From contig CAWBSE010000004.1 in NCBI GenBank assembly GCA_963791425.1, positions 310,001 to 374,000 on the forward strand: a DNA stretch of 64,000 nucleotides. The letters are read 5' to 3'. Made by a program: the position numbers and the translations under genes. The notes below the pieces were generated by a model that did not search any database, was not told the origin of the DNA, and saw nothing but the letters and a program-made list of their open reading frames with translations. This stretch comes from DATBLE01 sp963791425. GTDB lineage: Bacteria > Actinomycetota > Thermoleophilia > Gaiellales > Gaiellaceae. Shown here piece after piece: positions 43,594-52,554 of this stretch. Position 1 is the first letter of the stretch. Every line of letters begins with the position of its first letter.

Positions 43594-44687
43594 AGCGCAC
43601 TCTCATCATCGCCGTCTGCGCCCTCGCGCTCGCCGCTGCGGGCGTCCTCGCTGCGCTCGTTCCCGCGGGCTCGGCACAGTCGCCGCCGCCGACCACGACG
43701 ACCGACGCGACGACGACCACCGCGCCGACGACGACCGACGACCGACGACCACGACCGCCGACGACCACGACCGCGCCGACGACCACCGCGCCGAAGCCGA
43801 AGCCCAAGCCGATGCCGAAGGTGCTGCCGCACGGCGTGACGATCGGCGGCATCCACGTCGGCGGCCTCGCCCCGCGTGCGGCGTACGCGGTCGTCCGCGC
43901 GGCGTTCAACTCGCCGCTCGTGCTCACCGCCGGCGCACACAAAGTCGAGATCGCACCGAGCAAGCTCGGCGCGGTCGCCTACGCCAAGAACGCGGTCTCG
44001 AAAGCGCGCTTCGCCAAGCCGGGCACCTCGATCCCGCTCGGCGTGAACATCGAGGGCGCGCGCGTGCGCAAGCTCGTCCGCGCCCTAGGCGCGAAGTACG
44101 ACCGTGCGGCGATCGACTCGACGCTCGTGCTCCGCAACCTCAAGCCGTTCATCACCGAGGGCACGCCGGGGAAGAAGCTCGACGCGAAGGGCGCCGTCAC
44201 CGCGATCCTCGTCGCGCTGCGCGAGAACCGCCGCACCGGGGTCAAGCTGCCGTACTCCGACGTGGCACAGAAGATCAGCCGCTCGTCGTTCGGGTCGATC
44301 ATCGTCATCCACCGCAACTCGAACCATCTCTACCTGTACAAGGGCATGAAGCCGGTGCGGACGTTCACCGTCGCGACCGGCCAGGCGATCTACCCGACGC
44401 CGCTCGGCCGCTTCGAGATCGTGGTCAAGTGGAAGGACCCGTGGTGGTACCCGCCCAACTCGCCGTGGGCGAAGGGCGCGAAGCCGATCCCGCCCGGGCC
44501 GGGCAACCCGCTCGGCACGCGCTGGATGGGCCTGTCGGCGCCCGGCGTGGGCATCCACGGCACGCCCGACCCGTCGTCGCTCGGCTATTCCGCCTCGCAC
44601 GGATGCATCCGGATGTACATCCCGTACGCCGAATGGCTGTTCGACCACGTCGACGTCGGCACACCGGTCTACATCGTCCCGGCATAG
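43590..44687 (+). CDS. secreted L,D-transpeptidase (YkuD)
   Basis: 365 aa from GTG. Signal peptide (LIIAVCALALAAAGVLAALV), a Thr/Pro-rich linker (about 30-70), one or two PG_binding_4-like repeats (VTIGGIHVGGLAPRAAYAVV), then the YkuD domain (about 235-365) with SASHGCIRMY carrying the catalytic Cys and HGTPDP with the conserved His. Makes 3-3 crosslinks in peptidoglycan or anchors proteins outside the membrane. Confidence 0.93.
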   Translation: MKRTLIIAVCALALAAAGVLAALVPAGSAQSPPPTTTTDATTTTAPTTTDDRRPRPPTTTTAPTTTAPKPKPKPMPKVLPHGVTIGGIHVGGLAPRAAYAVVRAAFNSPLVLTAGAHKVEIAPSKLGAVAYAKNAVSKARFAKPGTSIPLGVNIEGARVRKLVRALGAKYDRAAIDSTLVLRNLKPFITEGTPGKKLDAKGAVTAILVALRENRRTGVKLPYSDVAQKISRSSFGSIIVIHRNSNHLYLYKGMKPVRTFTVATGQAIYPTPLGRFEIVVKWKDPWWYPPNSPWAKGAKPIPPGPGNPLGTRWMGLSAPGVGIHGTPDPSSLGYSASHGCIRMYIPYAEWLFDHVDVGTPVYIVPA

Positions 44688-44694
44688 TTAGCGC

Positions 44695-45237
44695 GTGCCC
44701 GCGCGGCTGAAGCTCGGCCTGCAGGGGGTGACGGTGTGCGTCGTCGCCGGTCTGCTCGGCCTTTTGATCTGGAAGGTCGCCCATCAGGACAAGGGCGTGA
44801 AGCTCGGCGGCGGCAAGACGCCGCCGGCGCCGGCGTTCGCGCTGTCGCGGCTGGACGCGCCCGGGAAGCTGGCGCTCGGCTCGCTGCGCGGCAAGGTGGT
44901 CGTGCTCAACTTCTGGGCGTCGTGGTGCGCACCGTGCAAGTCGGAGGCGCCCCGGCTGGAGGCCGCGTGGCAGCAGTACCGCGGGAAGGGCGTCGTCGTG
45001 GTCGGCGTGGACGCGCAGGACTTCTCGGGCGACGCGAAGCGCTTCGTGCGCAAGTACAAGCTCACCTACCCGAACGTGCACGACGGCCCCGGCAACGTCC
45101 TGCCGAAGTACGGCGTCACCGGCTTCCCGGAGACCTATTTCGTCGACCGGCGCGGGCGGCTCGTCGGCGATCGCGTCGAGGGCGAGGTCACGGACGCGAA
45201 GCTGACCGCGGGCATCCGGCGCGCCCTGCAGTCGTGA
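44695..45237 (+). CDS. TlpA/ResA-type membrane-anchored thioredoxin
   Basis: 180 aa from GTG. N-terminal TM anchor (GVTVCVVAGLLGLLIW), then a thioredoxin fold with active site NFWASWCAPCKSEAP (about 80-94) and the cis-Pro in GVTGFPETYFVD. Reduces apocytochrome c thiols outside the cell (CcmG/ResA role), supported by CcmH and CcdA genes right after it. Confidence 0.9.
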   Translation: MPARLKLGLQGVTVCVVAGLLGLLIWKVAHQDKGVKLGGGKTPPAPAFALSRLDAPGKLALGSLRGKVVVLNFWASWCAPCKSEAPRLEAAWQQYRGKGVVVVGVDAQDFSGDAKRFVRKYKLTYPNVHDGPGNVLPKYGVTGFPETYFVDRRGRLVGDRVEGEVTDAKLTAGIRRALQS

Positions 45238-45689
45238 GGCTCGTCCTCGTCCTGCTGGTGCTCGCCCTGGTGCTGGCGGCGCCGGCTGCGGCGAGCGAGC
45301 GCCACCCGACCCTCGGCGACCTCGAGGGCGAGGTGATGTGCCCCACCTGCAAGACGACGCTCGACCAGTCGACCGCGCCGATCGCGAACCGCATCCGGCA
45401 GTTCATCACCGCGCGGATCGCGGCCGGCGACACGAAGAGCCAGATCAAGGCCAAGCTCGTCGCCCAGTTCGGGCCGGCGATTCTCGCGGAGCCGTCGAAG
45501 CACGGGTTCAACCTGCTCGCGTGGGTGCTGCCGTTTCTGGCGCTCGGGCTCGGCGCTGCGGTCCTCGCCTGGCTCGTCTGGCGGTGGTCGCGGCGGCGCG
45601 AGTCGGTCGTCGTGGCCGCGGGCGGAGCGCCGGTCGACCCGGAGCTCGAGCGCCGGCTCGACGACGAGCTCGCCCGCTTCGATGCTTGA
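45234..45689 (+). CDS. cytochrome c maturation protein CcmH/CycL
   Basis: 151 aa from GTG (4-nt overlap). Signal peptide (LVLVLLVLALVLAAPAAA), then the CcmH motif EVMCPTCKTTLDQS (usual LRCxxCQ) that holds apocytochrome thiols, helix bundle (IANRIRQFITARIAAGDTK), and a C-terminal TM (LLAWVLPFLALGLGAAVLAW) with a charged tail. Overlaps ccdA by 8 nt. Confidence 0.9.
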   Translation: MRLVLVLLVLALVLAAPAAASERHPTLGDLEGEVMCPTCKTTLDQSTAPIANRIRQFITARIAAGDTKSQIKAKLVAQFGPAILAEPSKHGFNLLAWVLPFLALGLGAAVLAWLVWRWSRRRESVVVAAGGAPVDPELERRLDDELARFDA

Positions 45690-46383
45690 GTTCGTCTGGG
45701 CGTTCGTCGCCGGTCTGCTCTCCGTGGCAACGCCGTGCGTGCTGCCGCTCGTGCCCGGTTATCTCTCCGCGATCTCCGCGGTCGAGGCGAACCGGCTGGA
45801 CGAGCCGGGTGTCGCCCGGCGCGTCGTCGTCGCCAGCCTGCCGTTCGTCCTCGGCTTCACGGTCGTCTTCGTCGTGCTCGGTGCGGGGGCGGCGGCGCTG
45901 GGGAGCGTCCTCGACAAGCGGACGCAGACCGAGTTCGCCGGGTTCCTGCTGATCGTGATCGGGCTCGGCTTCGTCGGTTTGCTGCCGATACCGGACCGTC
46001 CCGTCGGCACCGGCCTGCTCGCCCGCGCGCGCGGCTCGAGCATCCTGCTCGGCGCGGCGTTCGCGGTCTGCGCCGCGCCCTGCATCGGTGCCGTGCTCGC
46101 GTCGATCCTGGTGCTCGCGGGCAGCGCCGGGTCGATCGCGAGAGGCGTGCTTCTGCTCACGACGTATTCGCTCGGTCTCGGCGCGGCGTTCATCCTGGCC
46201 GGGATCGCGTTCACGAAGGCGATGTCGACGTTCCGCTGGTTCCGCGACCGCTACCGGATCATCCAGATCGTCGGCGGCGTCACGTTGATCGCGTTGGGTG
46301 CGCTGCTCTTCTCCGGGCACTACTGGTGGCTTCAGGTCGAGATGAACCGCCTGTTGGAGTCAGTGGGGCTCGACCGGATCTAG
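45682..46383 (+). CDS. ccdA: cytochrome c biogenesis protein CcdA
   Basis: 233 aa. Six-helix DsbD-type transporter that moves electrons from cytosolic thioredoxin to the outside. Two Cys-Pro motifs: SVATPCVLPLVPGYL (about 15-29) and CAAPCIGAVLAS (about 131-142). Third gene of the TlpA-CcmH-CcdA set; ccmE/F-type genes are not in the window. Its 3' end overlaps the convergent DUF309 gene by 24 bp. Confidence 0.93.
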   Translation: MLEFVWAFVAGLLSVATPCVLPLVPGYLSAISAVEANRLDEPGVARRVVVASLPFVLGFTVVFVVLGAGAAALGSVLDKRTQTEFAGFLLIVIGLGFVGLLPIPDRPVGTGLLARARGSSILLGAAFAVCAAPCIGAVLASILVLAGSAGSIARGVLLLTTYSLGLGAAFILAGIAFTKAMSTFRWFRDRYRIIQIVGGVTLIALGALLFSGHYWWLQVEMNRLLESVGLDRI

Positions 46384-46686
46384 CGCGAGGTCGCCGGCGC
46401 CGACGCGTGCGGCAGCCGCGGCGACCTGGGCGAGCAGATCGGCGACGTCGAGCCCCCGATGGGCCGGCGAATACGGCCCGAGACGCCGGGCCGCCTTCTC
46501 CAGCTGCCGCGAGCAGCCGACACGGTTCCCGCGGCCCGCCTGGTACCAGGCGACCGTGACGTGGACGAGCCCCTGGAGGAAGTCACGCTCGGGCGGCTCG
46601 GCCGCACGCCACGCGGTCTCCAGCTCCTCGTGCGCTTCGAAGTACTCCCCTGAGCGGATCAGCTCCAGACCGCGCTCGTAGCTCAC
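46360..46686 (-). CDS. DUF309 family protein
   Basis: 108 aa from GTG. Helical hairpin fold with conserved GEYFEAHEELETAWR (His/Glu cluster, about 12-26) and FLQGLVHVTVAWYQAGRGN. Function unknown; the His/Glu set hints at metal binding. Overlaps the ccdA end tail to tail. Confidence 0.87.
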   Translation of the reverse strand: MSYERGLELIRSGEYFEAHEELETAWRAAEPPERDFLQGLVHVTVAWYQAGRGNRVGCSRQLEKAARRLGPYSPAHRGLDVADLLAQVAAAAARVGAGDLALDPVEPH

Positions 46687-46692
46687 CCGGTG

Positions 46693-46698
46693 AGGGTA
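46693..46698 (-). promoter_or_regulatory. leaderless -10 box TACCCT
   Basis: Minus strand, six bases before GTG 46686. Confidence 0.5.
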
Positions 46699-46721
46699 TT
46701 GGAGTCGGCCGGGCAAGGTGC

Positions 46722-46727
46722 TAGTGT
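46722..46727 (+). promoter_or_regulatory. leaderless -10 box TAGTGT
   Basis: Eight bases before GTG 46736. Confidence 0.45.
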
Positions 46728-46735
46728 CACGAACC

Positions 46736-47050
46736 GTGGCGACGATCCTGCTCGTCGGGGTCGACCTCTTCTTCCGGGGCAAACTCGACGTGCTCTTGCC
46801 GGGGCACCATTTCGTCACCGCGGACACGCTCGCGGAGCCCGAGCTCGTCATCGTCGACATCTCGCGGGTCGAGCCCGAGGAGGTCGCCGACACCTATCCG
46901 GACATCCCGATCGTGGGGTTTGCGAGCCACACCGACACCGCCGGGCTGCGCCGCGCGCACGCCGCGGGCTTCGACCAGGTGCTCGCGAAATCGGCGCTCC
47001 AGGAGCGTGCACCAGAGGTGATCGGGGAGTTGCTCGCCCCGATAGAGTAG
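46736..47050 (+). CDS. receiver-like (pseudo-REC) single-domain protein
   Basis: 104 aa. Alternating alpha/beta pattern like a CheY receiver: TILLVGVDLFF, ELVIVDISRVEP (Asp at the phospho-acceptor place), PIVGFASHTD (Ser/Thr switch place), FDQVLAKSAL (conserved Lys). The first acidic pair (usually DD/ED) is reduced to VD. It probably acts as a stand-alone signalling or binding module. It precedes the ferredoxin gene by 35 bp. Confidence 0.6.
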   Translation: MATILLVGVDLFFRGKLDVLLPGHHFVTADTLAEPELVIVDISRVEPEEVADTYPDIPIVGFASHTDTAGLRRAHAAGFDQVLAKSALQERAPEVIGELLAPIE

Positions 47051-47085
47051 GTCTCCGAGCCAGCTTTCATCAGTCGGAGGACGAG

Positions 47086-47388
47086 TTGACCTACATCATC
47101 GCCGAGCCCTGCATCGACATCAAAGACCGCTCCTGCGTCGACGTGTGCCCCGTCGACTGCATCCACGAGTTCGAGCGGATCCTCGTGATCGATCCCGAGG
47201 AGTGCATCGATTGCGGTGCGTGCGAACCGGAGTGCCCCGTCGAGGCGATCTTCCCCGAGGACGCGCTCCCGGAGAAGTGGTCGCCGTTCGTGAAGATCAA
47301 CTACGCGTACGACAACGCCGAGGAGATCAACAAGCTGACGAACGAGTACGCGACCGAGCACAACGTCCAGAATCCACCGCTCGAATAG
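47086..47388 (+). CDS. 7Fe-type ferredoxin (FdxA-like)
   Basis: 100 aa from TTG with ribosome site CGGAGG upstream. First cluster cysteines in EPCIDIKDRSCVDVCPVDC, second in EECIDCGACEPECPVEAIF; the C-terminal extension (SPFVKINYAYDNAEEINKLT) is typical of the mycobacterial/Thermus 7Fe group. Carries electrons to redox enzymes in the cytosol. The partner is not evident here. Confidence 0.92.
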   Translation: MTYIIAEPCIDIKDRSCVDVCPVDCIHEFERILVIDPEECIDCGACEPECPVEAIFPEDALPEKWSPFVKINYAYDNAEEINKLTNEYATEHNVQNPPLE

Positions 47389-47436
47389 GTCCGAACCGTT
47401 TTCCGGTCCCGGGCGAATGCTCCCGAAGGGCTTGGA

Positions 47437-48057
47437 ATGACGAACGATCAACTCCACGATCTGATTGCCTCCTACGCGCTCGACGCGTTGGATCCGGACG
47501 AGCGCCGGGCGTACGAGGGGCATCTCGCCGGCTGCGAGCAGTGCCGGGCCGACCTTGCCGAGCTGCAGGGGACGGTGGGCGCGCTCGCCCGCGCGGCTGG
47601 GGGGCCGGCGCCGCCGGACGAGCTCCGCGGCCGCATCCTCGGTGCGGCGCGCGAGGAGGGCCCCTCCAACGTCGTCGCGATCGGCTCGTCGCGCAGGCGG
47701 TTCTACGCGGTCGGCGCCGCGGTCGCCGCGGTCGCGGCCGGGATTGCGATCGCGGTGTACGCGGTCTCCGGCGGCACCGCCTCGCCCAGGGCGGCCGTTG
47801 CCGTCGACAACGGCGTCGCGCAGCTGACCGTCACCCATCTCGGGGCGGCCCCGTCGGGGAAGGCCTGGGAGATCTGGGTGATCGACGGGAAGAAGGCACC
47901 GCAGCCGGCGGGGCTCTTCACCGGCGGCGGCAAGCAGATCGTGACGCTGACGCGGCCGGCCCCGAACGGCTCGACCGTCGCGATCACGCTCGAGCGCGCT
48001 AGCGGGGCGACCACGCCCACGCTGCCCATCCGCGTCTCGACGACCGTCTCCGCCTAG
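47437..48057 (+). CDS. orphan anti-sigma factor (zf-HC2, RskA-like)
   Basis: 206 aa. N-terminal zinc anti-sigma domain (SYALDALDPDERRAYEGHLA, GCEQCRADLAEL: H-x3-C-x2-C), one TM helix (AVGAAVAAVAAGIAIAVYAV) and an extracytoplasmic RskA-type beta domain (GKAWEIWVIDGKKAPQPAGL). It should hold an ECF sigma factor at the membrane until a signal cleaves or relaxes it. No sigma gene is adjacent. Confidence 0.87.
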   Translation: MTNDQLHDLIASYALDALDPDERRAYEGHLAGCEQCRADLAELQGTVGALARAAGGPAPPDELRGRILGAAREEGPSNVVAIGSSRRRFYAVGAAVAAVAAGIAIAVYAVSGGTASPRAAVAVDNGVAQLTVTHLGAAPSGKAWEIWVIDGKKAPQPAGLFTGGGKQIVTLTRPAPNGSTVAITLERASGATTPTLPIRVSTTVSA

Positions 48058-48080
48058 GTCTCGAATCCGCACCTCGTGGG

Positions 48081-48086
48081 TAAGCT
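48081..48086 (+). promoter_or_regulatory. leaderless -10 box TAAGCT
   Basis: Six bases before GTG 48093. Confidence 0.5.
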
Positions 48087-48092
48087 GGCCGG

Positions 48093-48746
48093 GTGGAGCC
48101 GACCAGTCTCGACCACGTCGCCCTGTGGGTCGCCGACCGCGATTCGATCGCCGACTTTGCGACCACGTACCTGGGCATGCACGTCATCGAGCGCACCGAG
48201 CGCTTCACGCTCGTCGGCTCCGATGCCCGCCGCGGCAAGCTGACCTTCTTCGCCGAGGAGGGGCCGCGCGAGCAGGGCGCCCTGGCCCGGATCGGTCTGC
48301 GGGTCTCCAACCTGGCCGCCGCGCGCGCGGCGCTGCCGGACGGCACCCCCGAGGTGTTCGACGTCGGCGAGGGCCTGATGCTCACACTGGTCGAGGGCGA
48401 GACTGACGTCGAGTACGACCTCGACCACGTCGCGCTCTTCTCTCCCGATCCCGAGGCCGCCGCGCAGGCATGGCTGCCCTACGGCTTCTCGGCGACCGGC
48501 GATCCCCGCCGGGTCGAGGTCGGCGGCGCCTACCTCGAGCTGATCGACGGCGATCCGGGCAGCCCCGAGCGGCCGATCCTGAACCACCTCGGTGTGCTGG
48601 TCGACGCCGCCGCGCCGGCGCAGGAGCTGGGGGTCGAGGTCGCGGACGTCGTAGACGCCGCCAACACGCTCGCCGTGTTCGTCTGGGGTCCGGACCGGGT
48701 CAAGCTCGAGTACGTCGAGCACAAGGCGAGCTTCTCCCTGCGCTAG
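48093..48746 (+). CDS. VOC (glyoxalase/dioxygenase) family protein
   Basis: 217 aa from GTG. Two beta-alpha-beta3 VOC modules: LDHVALWVADRDSIADFATTY at the start and LDHVALFSPDPEAAAQAWLP in the middle, with metal-type His/Glu at each (second-half VEVGGAYLELIDGD; KLEYVEHK). Could be a glyoxalase, dioxygenase or resistance protein; the substrate is unknown. Confidence 0.85.
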   Translation: MEPTSLDHVALWVADRDSIADFATTYLGMHVIERTERFTLVGSDARRGKLTFFAEEGPREQGALARIGLRVSNLAAARAALPDGTPEVFDVGEGLMLTLVEGETDVEYDLDHVALFSPDPEAAAQAWLPYGFSATGDPRRVEVGGAYLELIDGDPGSPERPILNHLGVLVDAAAPAQELGVEVADVVDAANTLAVFVWGPDRVKLEYVEHKASFSLR

Positions 48747-48748
48747 TT

Positions 48749-48850
48749 GAGTTCCCTCCGCGACGAGCACGGGTCGCCTGGCCGCGCTAGCCGGCGCGTC
48801 GCACTCGGCCATCGCACCCAGTCGACGAGTGATCGTCGCGGAGTGAACTC
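48749..48850. repeat. 102-bp imperfect palindrome between VOC and FAD genes
   Basis: 22-bp arms at 48749-48770 and 48829-48850 match in inverted orientation at 20 of 22 positions; similarity continues inward for about 11 more bases. The centre also contains short self-complementary parts (GCGCTAGCCGGCGC-like). It ends exactly where the FAD enzyme coding sequence begins, so it may be a miniature inserted element or a large RNA hairpin. Confidence 0.7.
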
Positions 48851-49838
48851 CTGATCACCGTCGTCGGAGCCGGCATGTCGGGGCTTGTCGCAGCCGCGCG
48901 CTTGCGGGAGCTCGGCGCCGACGTGACCGTGCTGGAGAAGGGCGATCGGCCGGGCGGCTCGATGTTGCTCTCCAGCGGCGTCGTCTGGCGCTACGGCGAC
49001 TTCGACGACTACCGGTGTCAGTGCCCGGGCGGGGACGAGGCGCTGCAGCGGCTCGTGTGGGAGCGGCTCGACGACGCGCTCGAGTGGCTTGGCCGGCTCG
49101 GGGCGGAGAGCGCGCCGCACACGGCGAACCCGTTGACCACCGGGCGGCGGTTCGACCCGGCCGGTCTCACCGAAGCGCTCGTCCGTGCGGCCGGCGAGGT
49201 GCGGTTCGGTACAGCCGAGCCGGGGGAGGGGCCACTCGTGGTCGCCACCGGCGGCTACCCGGTTCGTCTCGCACACGAGCGCGGGCTCCTCGTCCGTTCC
49301 AACCCATGGTCGGACGGGGGCGGCGTCGACATCGCGCTCGCGCTCGGCGCCGAGGAGGCGCCGAGCCCCGAGTTCTACGGCCGCGCGATGCCTGGCCCCG
49401 TCCCGGAGGAGCACTTCGTCGCCGCCTCCCAGCTGTACGGCCGCTTCGCCCGCCGCGTGAACGACGACGGCGAGGAGTTCTTCCCCGGCGAGCCGTCGTG
49501 GTCGGAGAACGACCTGGCGCAGGCGATCGCCGCCCAGCCCGGCGGCCGCGCCTGGTACGAGCTGGACGCCGCGGCTCTGGAGCGTCCCGAGGTGGCCGAG
49601 AAGCTCCCGTACGCCCAGGAGACGCGAGCCGCTTCCGGGCGGCGGGCTGCGTGTGCGCGTCTACGCGGCCGTCACGCACACGTACGGCGGAGTGAAGGTC
49701 GACACGCGTGCCCGGGCCGCCGACGGCGTCTGGGTGGCCGGAGTGGACGCAGGCGGCCTCTCGAACGGCGGCTACGGCAGCGGCCTGGCGCAGGCGCTCG
49801 TCCTCGGCCTCGTCGCCGCCGAGAACGCCGCCGGTTAG
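48851..49838 (+). CDS. FAD-dependent oxidoreductase (FAD_binding_2-like), frame-broken
   Basis: About 329 aa. Dinucleotide motif ITVVGAGMSGLVAAARLREL starts at the very N-terminus with no ATG/GTG/TTG before it (first base of a CTG is 48851, right after the palindrome). Then EKGDRPGGSMLLSSG and WYELDAAALERPEVAEKLP; a frame break near 49640 is followed by GGLRVRVYAAVTHTYGGVKV and the FAD-closing WVAGVDAGGLSNGGYGSGLA. This resembles the fumarate reductase/ketosteroid dehydrogenase group. The substrate is unknown. The span is 3n+1. Confidence 0.75.
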
Positions 49839-52043
49839 GCGCGCGCTGCCGAGTCCGGCCCGGCGCCGCCCTCGACCGGCACGTGCGGCAGCCGGGACAG
49901 CCGCCGCGGGAGGTACCAGTTCCACTCGCCGAGCAGCTTCATCGTCGCCGGCAGGAGCACGCCGCGGATCACGGTCGCGTCGATCGCGATCGCGATCGCC
50001 AGGCCGACGCCCATCTGCTTGACGTCGATCTCGCGGAGGCCCGCGAAGATCGAGAACACCGCGACCATGACGATCGCCGCAGCGGTCACGGTGCCCGCGG
50101 TGCCGAGGATCCCGCGCTCGACCGCCTGCTCGGTCGGCAGCCCGCGGTCGTGGAGCTCCTTGATCCGGCTGATGATGAACACGTGGTAGTCCATCGAGAG
50201 GCCGAAGAGGATCACGAACAGGAAGAGCGGCAGCCAGGCGGTGATCGCGTGGTTCGACCGGAAGCCGAGCAGGCCCTCCAGATGGCCCCACTGGAAGATC
50301 GAGATCAGGATCCCGTACGCCGCGCCGACGGAGAGCAGGTTGAGGGCGATCGCGGTCAGCGGGATGACGATCGAGCGGAACGTGAACAGCAGCAGCAGGA
50401 AGGCGAGCGCCAGCACGAACGCCGATCACGAGCGGCGCCCGGGCCTTCATCATCGCGTTGAAGTCGTGGGTTCCCGCGGTCTGGCCGGTGACCGCGACCG
50501 TCGCGTCCGGCAGGTTGTCGGCGATCTGCGAGATCACGACGGAGCGCAGGGTGTGGAGGGCCGCGTACGACGTCCTGTCGTCGCCCGTCCCGGCAATCGA
50601 GAGCTCGATACGCGCCACCGTCCGGTCGGGATTGACGAACACGTGGAACGGCTCGTAGAGGACGCCGGTGGTGACGGCGAGGCCGCGGAAGCGGTCGTAG
50701 GCGGCGCGATACTCCGGCGCCGTGACGTCGTCGGCCTGCACGACGACCTCGACGGGCGTCTGCGAGCCCGGGAACGCCTGCTGGATGTGCTGGTAGGTGC
50801 GGACGATCGCGAGGCTGTGAGGCAGGTCGGTGAAGCTCGGCAGCTTTGTGTGCATCCCGAGCACCGGCAAGGCGGCGATCATCAGCGCGCCGCCGGCTGT
50901 GACGACCGCCACGGTCGGGTGGCGAAGCACGGGGCGCAACACCGCTCCCCAGGCGCGCGACTCGCCGGCCGGGCGGCGCAGCTTCCTCAGGAACGGAACC
51001 TGGCCCTTCTCGACCCGGTCGCCGAGCTTGTGGAGCAGCGCCGGCAGCACGGTGAGCGACCCGATCATCGCGACGAAGACGACGATCATCGTCCCGAGCG
51101 CGATCGACGTGAAGATGCGGTTGCCCGCGAGGAACATCCCGGCCATCGCGATCAGCACCGTCCCGCCGGAGATCAGCACCGCCTGTCCCGACGTGGCGGC
51201 CGCCCGGGCGAGCGCCGCGTCCGGCTCGGCGCCCTTCGCGCGCTCCTCGCGCTCACGACGGAGGTAGAACAGCGAGTAGTCGACGCCCACGGCCATGCCG
51301 ACGAGGAGGATCACGGACTGGGTCGCGCCGGCGACAGGAACTACATGGCTGACGAGCTCGTTCAGCCCGATCGCGGCGAGCACCGCCGAGAAGGCGAGCA
51401 GCACGGGAATGCCCGCGGCGACGAAGGCGCCGAACGCGAGCAGGAGCACGAGCAGCGTCAGCGGCAGCGACAGCTTCTCCGCGCGCGAGAAGTCGTCGTT
51501 GTAGACCTTCGACAGGACGTGGTTGGAGCTCGCGTAGCCGAACTGCTCGATCAGGAAGTTCGGGTTCGCGCGCTGCACCGCGGCGACCGAGTCCATGATC
51601 GGCTGCACCTTCGCCTCGGCCAGGTCGCGCTTCCCCCTGATGTCGAACTGGACGAGCGCCGAGTGCCGGTCGCGCGAGATCTGGGTCGACGGCGAGAGCA
51701 GCGGATTGCGGACGTTGATCACGTTCGGGTCGCGGGACACCATCTGGACGACGCCGGCGATCGCGCTCTGGAACGCGGGATCGGAGGCGCGGACGTCGGC
51801 GCTCTGGACGAGCACGCTCTCGGTCGCGGGGGTGCGGAAGCCGGCGCCGGCGAGGATGTGCTCGGCCACCGCCGCCTCACCCGATGCCGCGTCCCCGTCG
51901 GCCATCTCGTGGGCCCCGACCCAGCCGCCCAGCAGGACGGCGACGACCGTGAACGCGAGCCAGCCGAACGTCGCTCGCTTCCAGTGGCGGGCGCTCCAGC
52001 CTCCGGCTCGGGCCGCGAGATTGCGGCTCCTCTGCTGGGCCAT
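49835..52043 (-). CDS. MMPL/RND family transporter, one frame break
   Basis: About 736 aa with 12 expected TM helices in two halves. Large extracytoplasmic loop after TM1 (AAVAEHILAGAGFRTPATES), GMAVGVDYSLFYLRRERE in the first half and GLSMDYHVFIISRIKE in the second (the Asp-Tyr pair is the family's proton-relay site). Frame break near 50422 (one extra base) between APLVIG and FVLALAFLLLLFTFRS. MMPL proteins export lipids, pigments or drugs by proton motive force. Start MAQQRSRN at 52043. Confidence 0.88.
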
Positions 52044-52093
52044 CCTTCGACCGAAGGTAGTGCGCGAGCGCACGTGCGCCTGAGCAGGATCGA

Positions 52094-52428
52094 TCAGTAG
52101 CGGTCGAGCTCGTGCAGGCGCTCGTCCGAGATCCCGAAGTGGTGGGCGATCTCGTGCAGGACGACGCGCCGCACCTGTGCGCGCAGCCGGTCGGGGTCGC
52201 CGCCGTCATCCGCTCGAGTGGGCCGCGGTAGATCGTGATCCGGTCCGGCGGCACCGCGGAGTACGAGCTCGTGCGCCGGGTGAGCGGGACGCCCTGGTAG
52301 AGGCCCAGCAGCGGCATCCCGGGCGGCGGCTCGTCCTCGACGAACACCGCGACGTTCGACATGAACTCGCGGAGGTCGTCCGGGAGGGAGGCGATCGCCT
52401 CCTCGATCAGCTGCTCGAAGTCGTCCAC
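52094..52428 (-). CDS. minimal zincin metallopeptidase, one frame break
   Basis: About 112 aa from GTG. Start MDDFEQLIEEAIASLPDDL, then NVAVFVEDEPPPGMPLLGLY and YRGPLER; the frame breaks near 52203 and resumes DDGGDPDRLRAQVRRVVLHE, with the active site HEIAHHFGISDERLHEL (HExxH plus downstream acidic/His). This matches the short actinobacterial metallopeptidase family (PF06262). The span is 3n+2, i.e. one base missing. Confidence 0.85.
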
Positions 52429-52431
52429 GGC

Positions 52432-52437
52432 TACAGT
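52432..52437 (+). promoter_or_regulatory. leaderless -10 box TACAGT before a 36-aa gene
   Basis: Six bases before ATG 52444 and only 3 bp beyond the divergent metallopeptidase GTG. Confidence 0.55.
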
Positions 52438-52443
52438 GTCGCC

Positions 52444-52554
52444 ATGGGACGCGGTTCACGGCCGATCAGGCGCTGGAAGAACGACCGCCAGCGGGCGAAG
52501 AAGGCGCGCGAGAACAAGGGCGCGCCCGCTCCGAAGCCGACCAAGAAAAGCTAG
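52444..52554 (+). CDS. 36-aa basic protein
   Basis: MGRGSRPIRRWKNDRQRAKK then ARENKGAPAPKPTKKS: half the residues are basic, with no hydrophobic core. It looks like a nucleic-acid-binding tail, reminiscent of very small ribosome-associated proteins of Actinobacteria, though I do not recognise the family. A leaderless TACAGT box at the usual 6-nt spacing supports it. Its stop shares CTAG with the stop of the convergent 59-aa gene. Confidence 0.6.
   Translation: MGRGSRPIRRWKNDRQRAKKARENKGAPAPKPTKKS

Noticed and set aside
43680..43800. Tandem repeat of ACG/CCG codons
   Set aside because: Ordinary Thr/Pro-rich linker between signal peptide and wall-binding domain of the L,D-transpeptidase.
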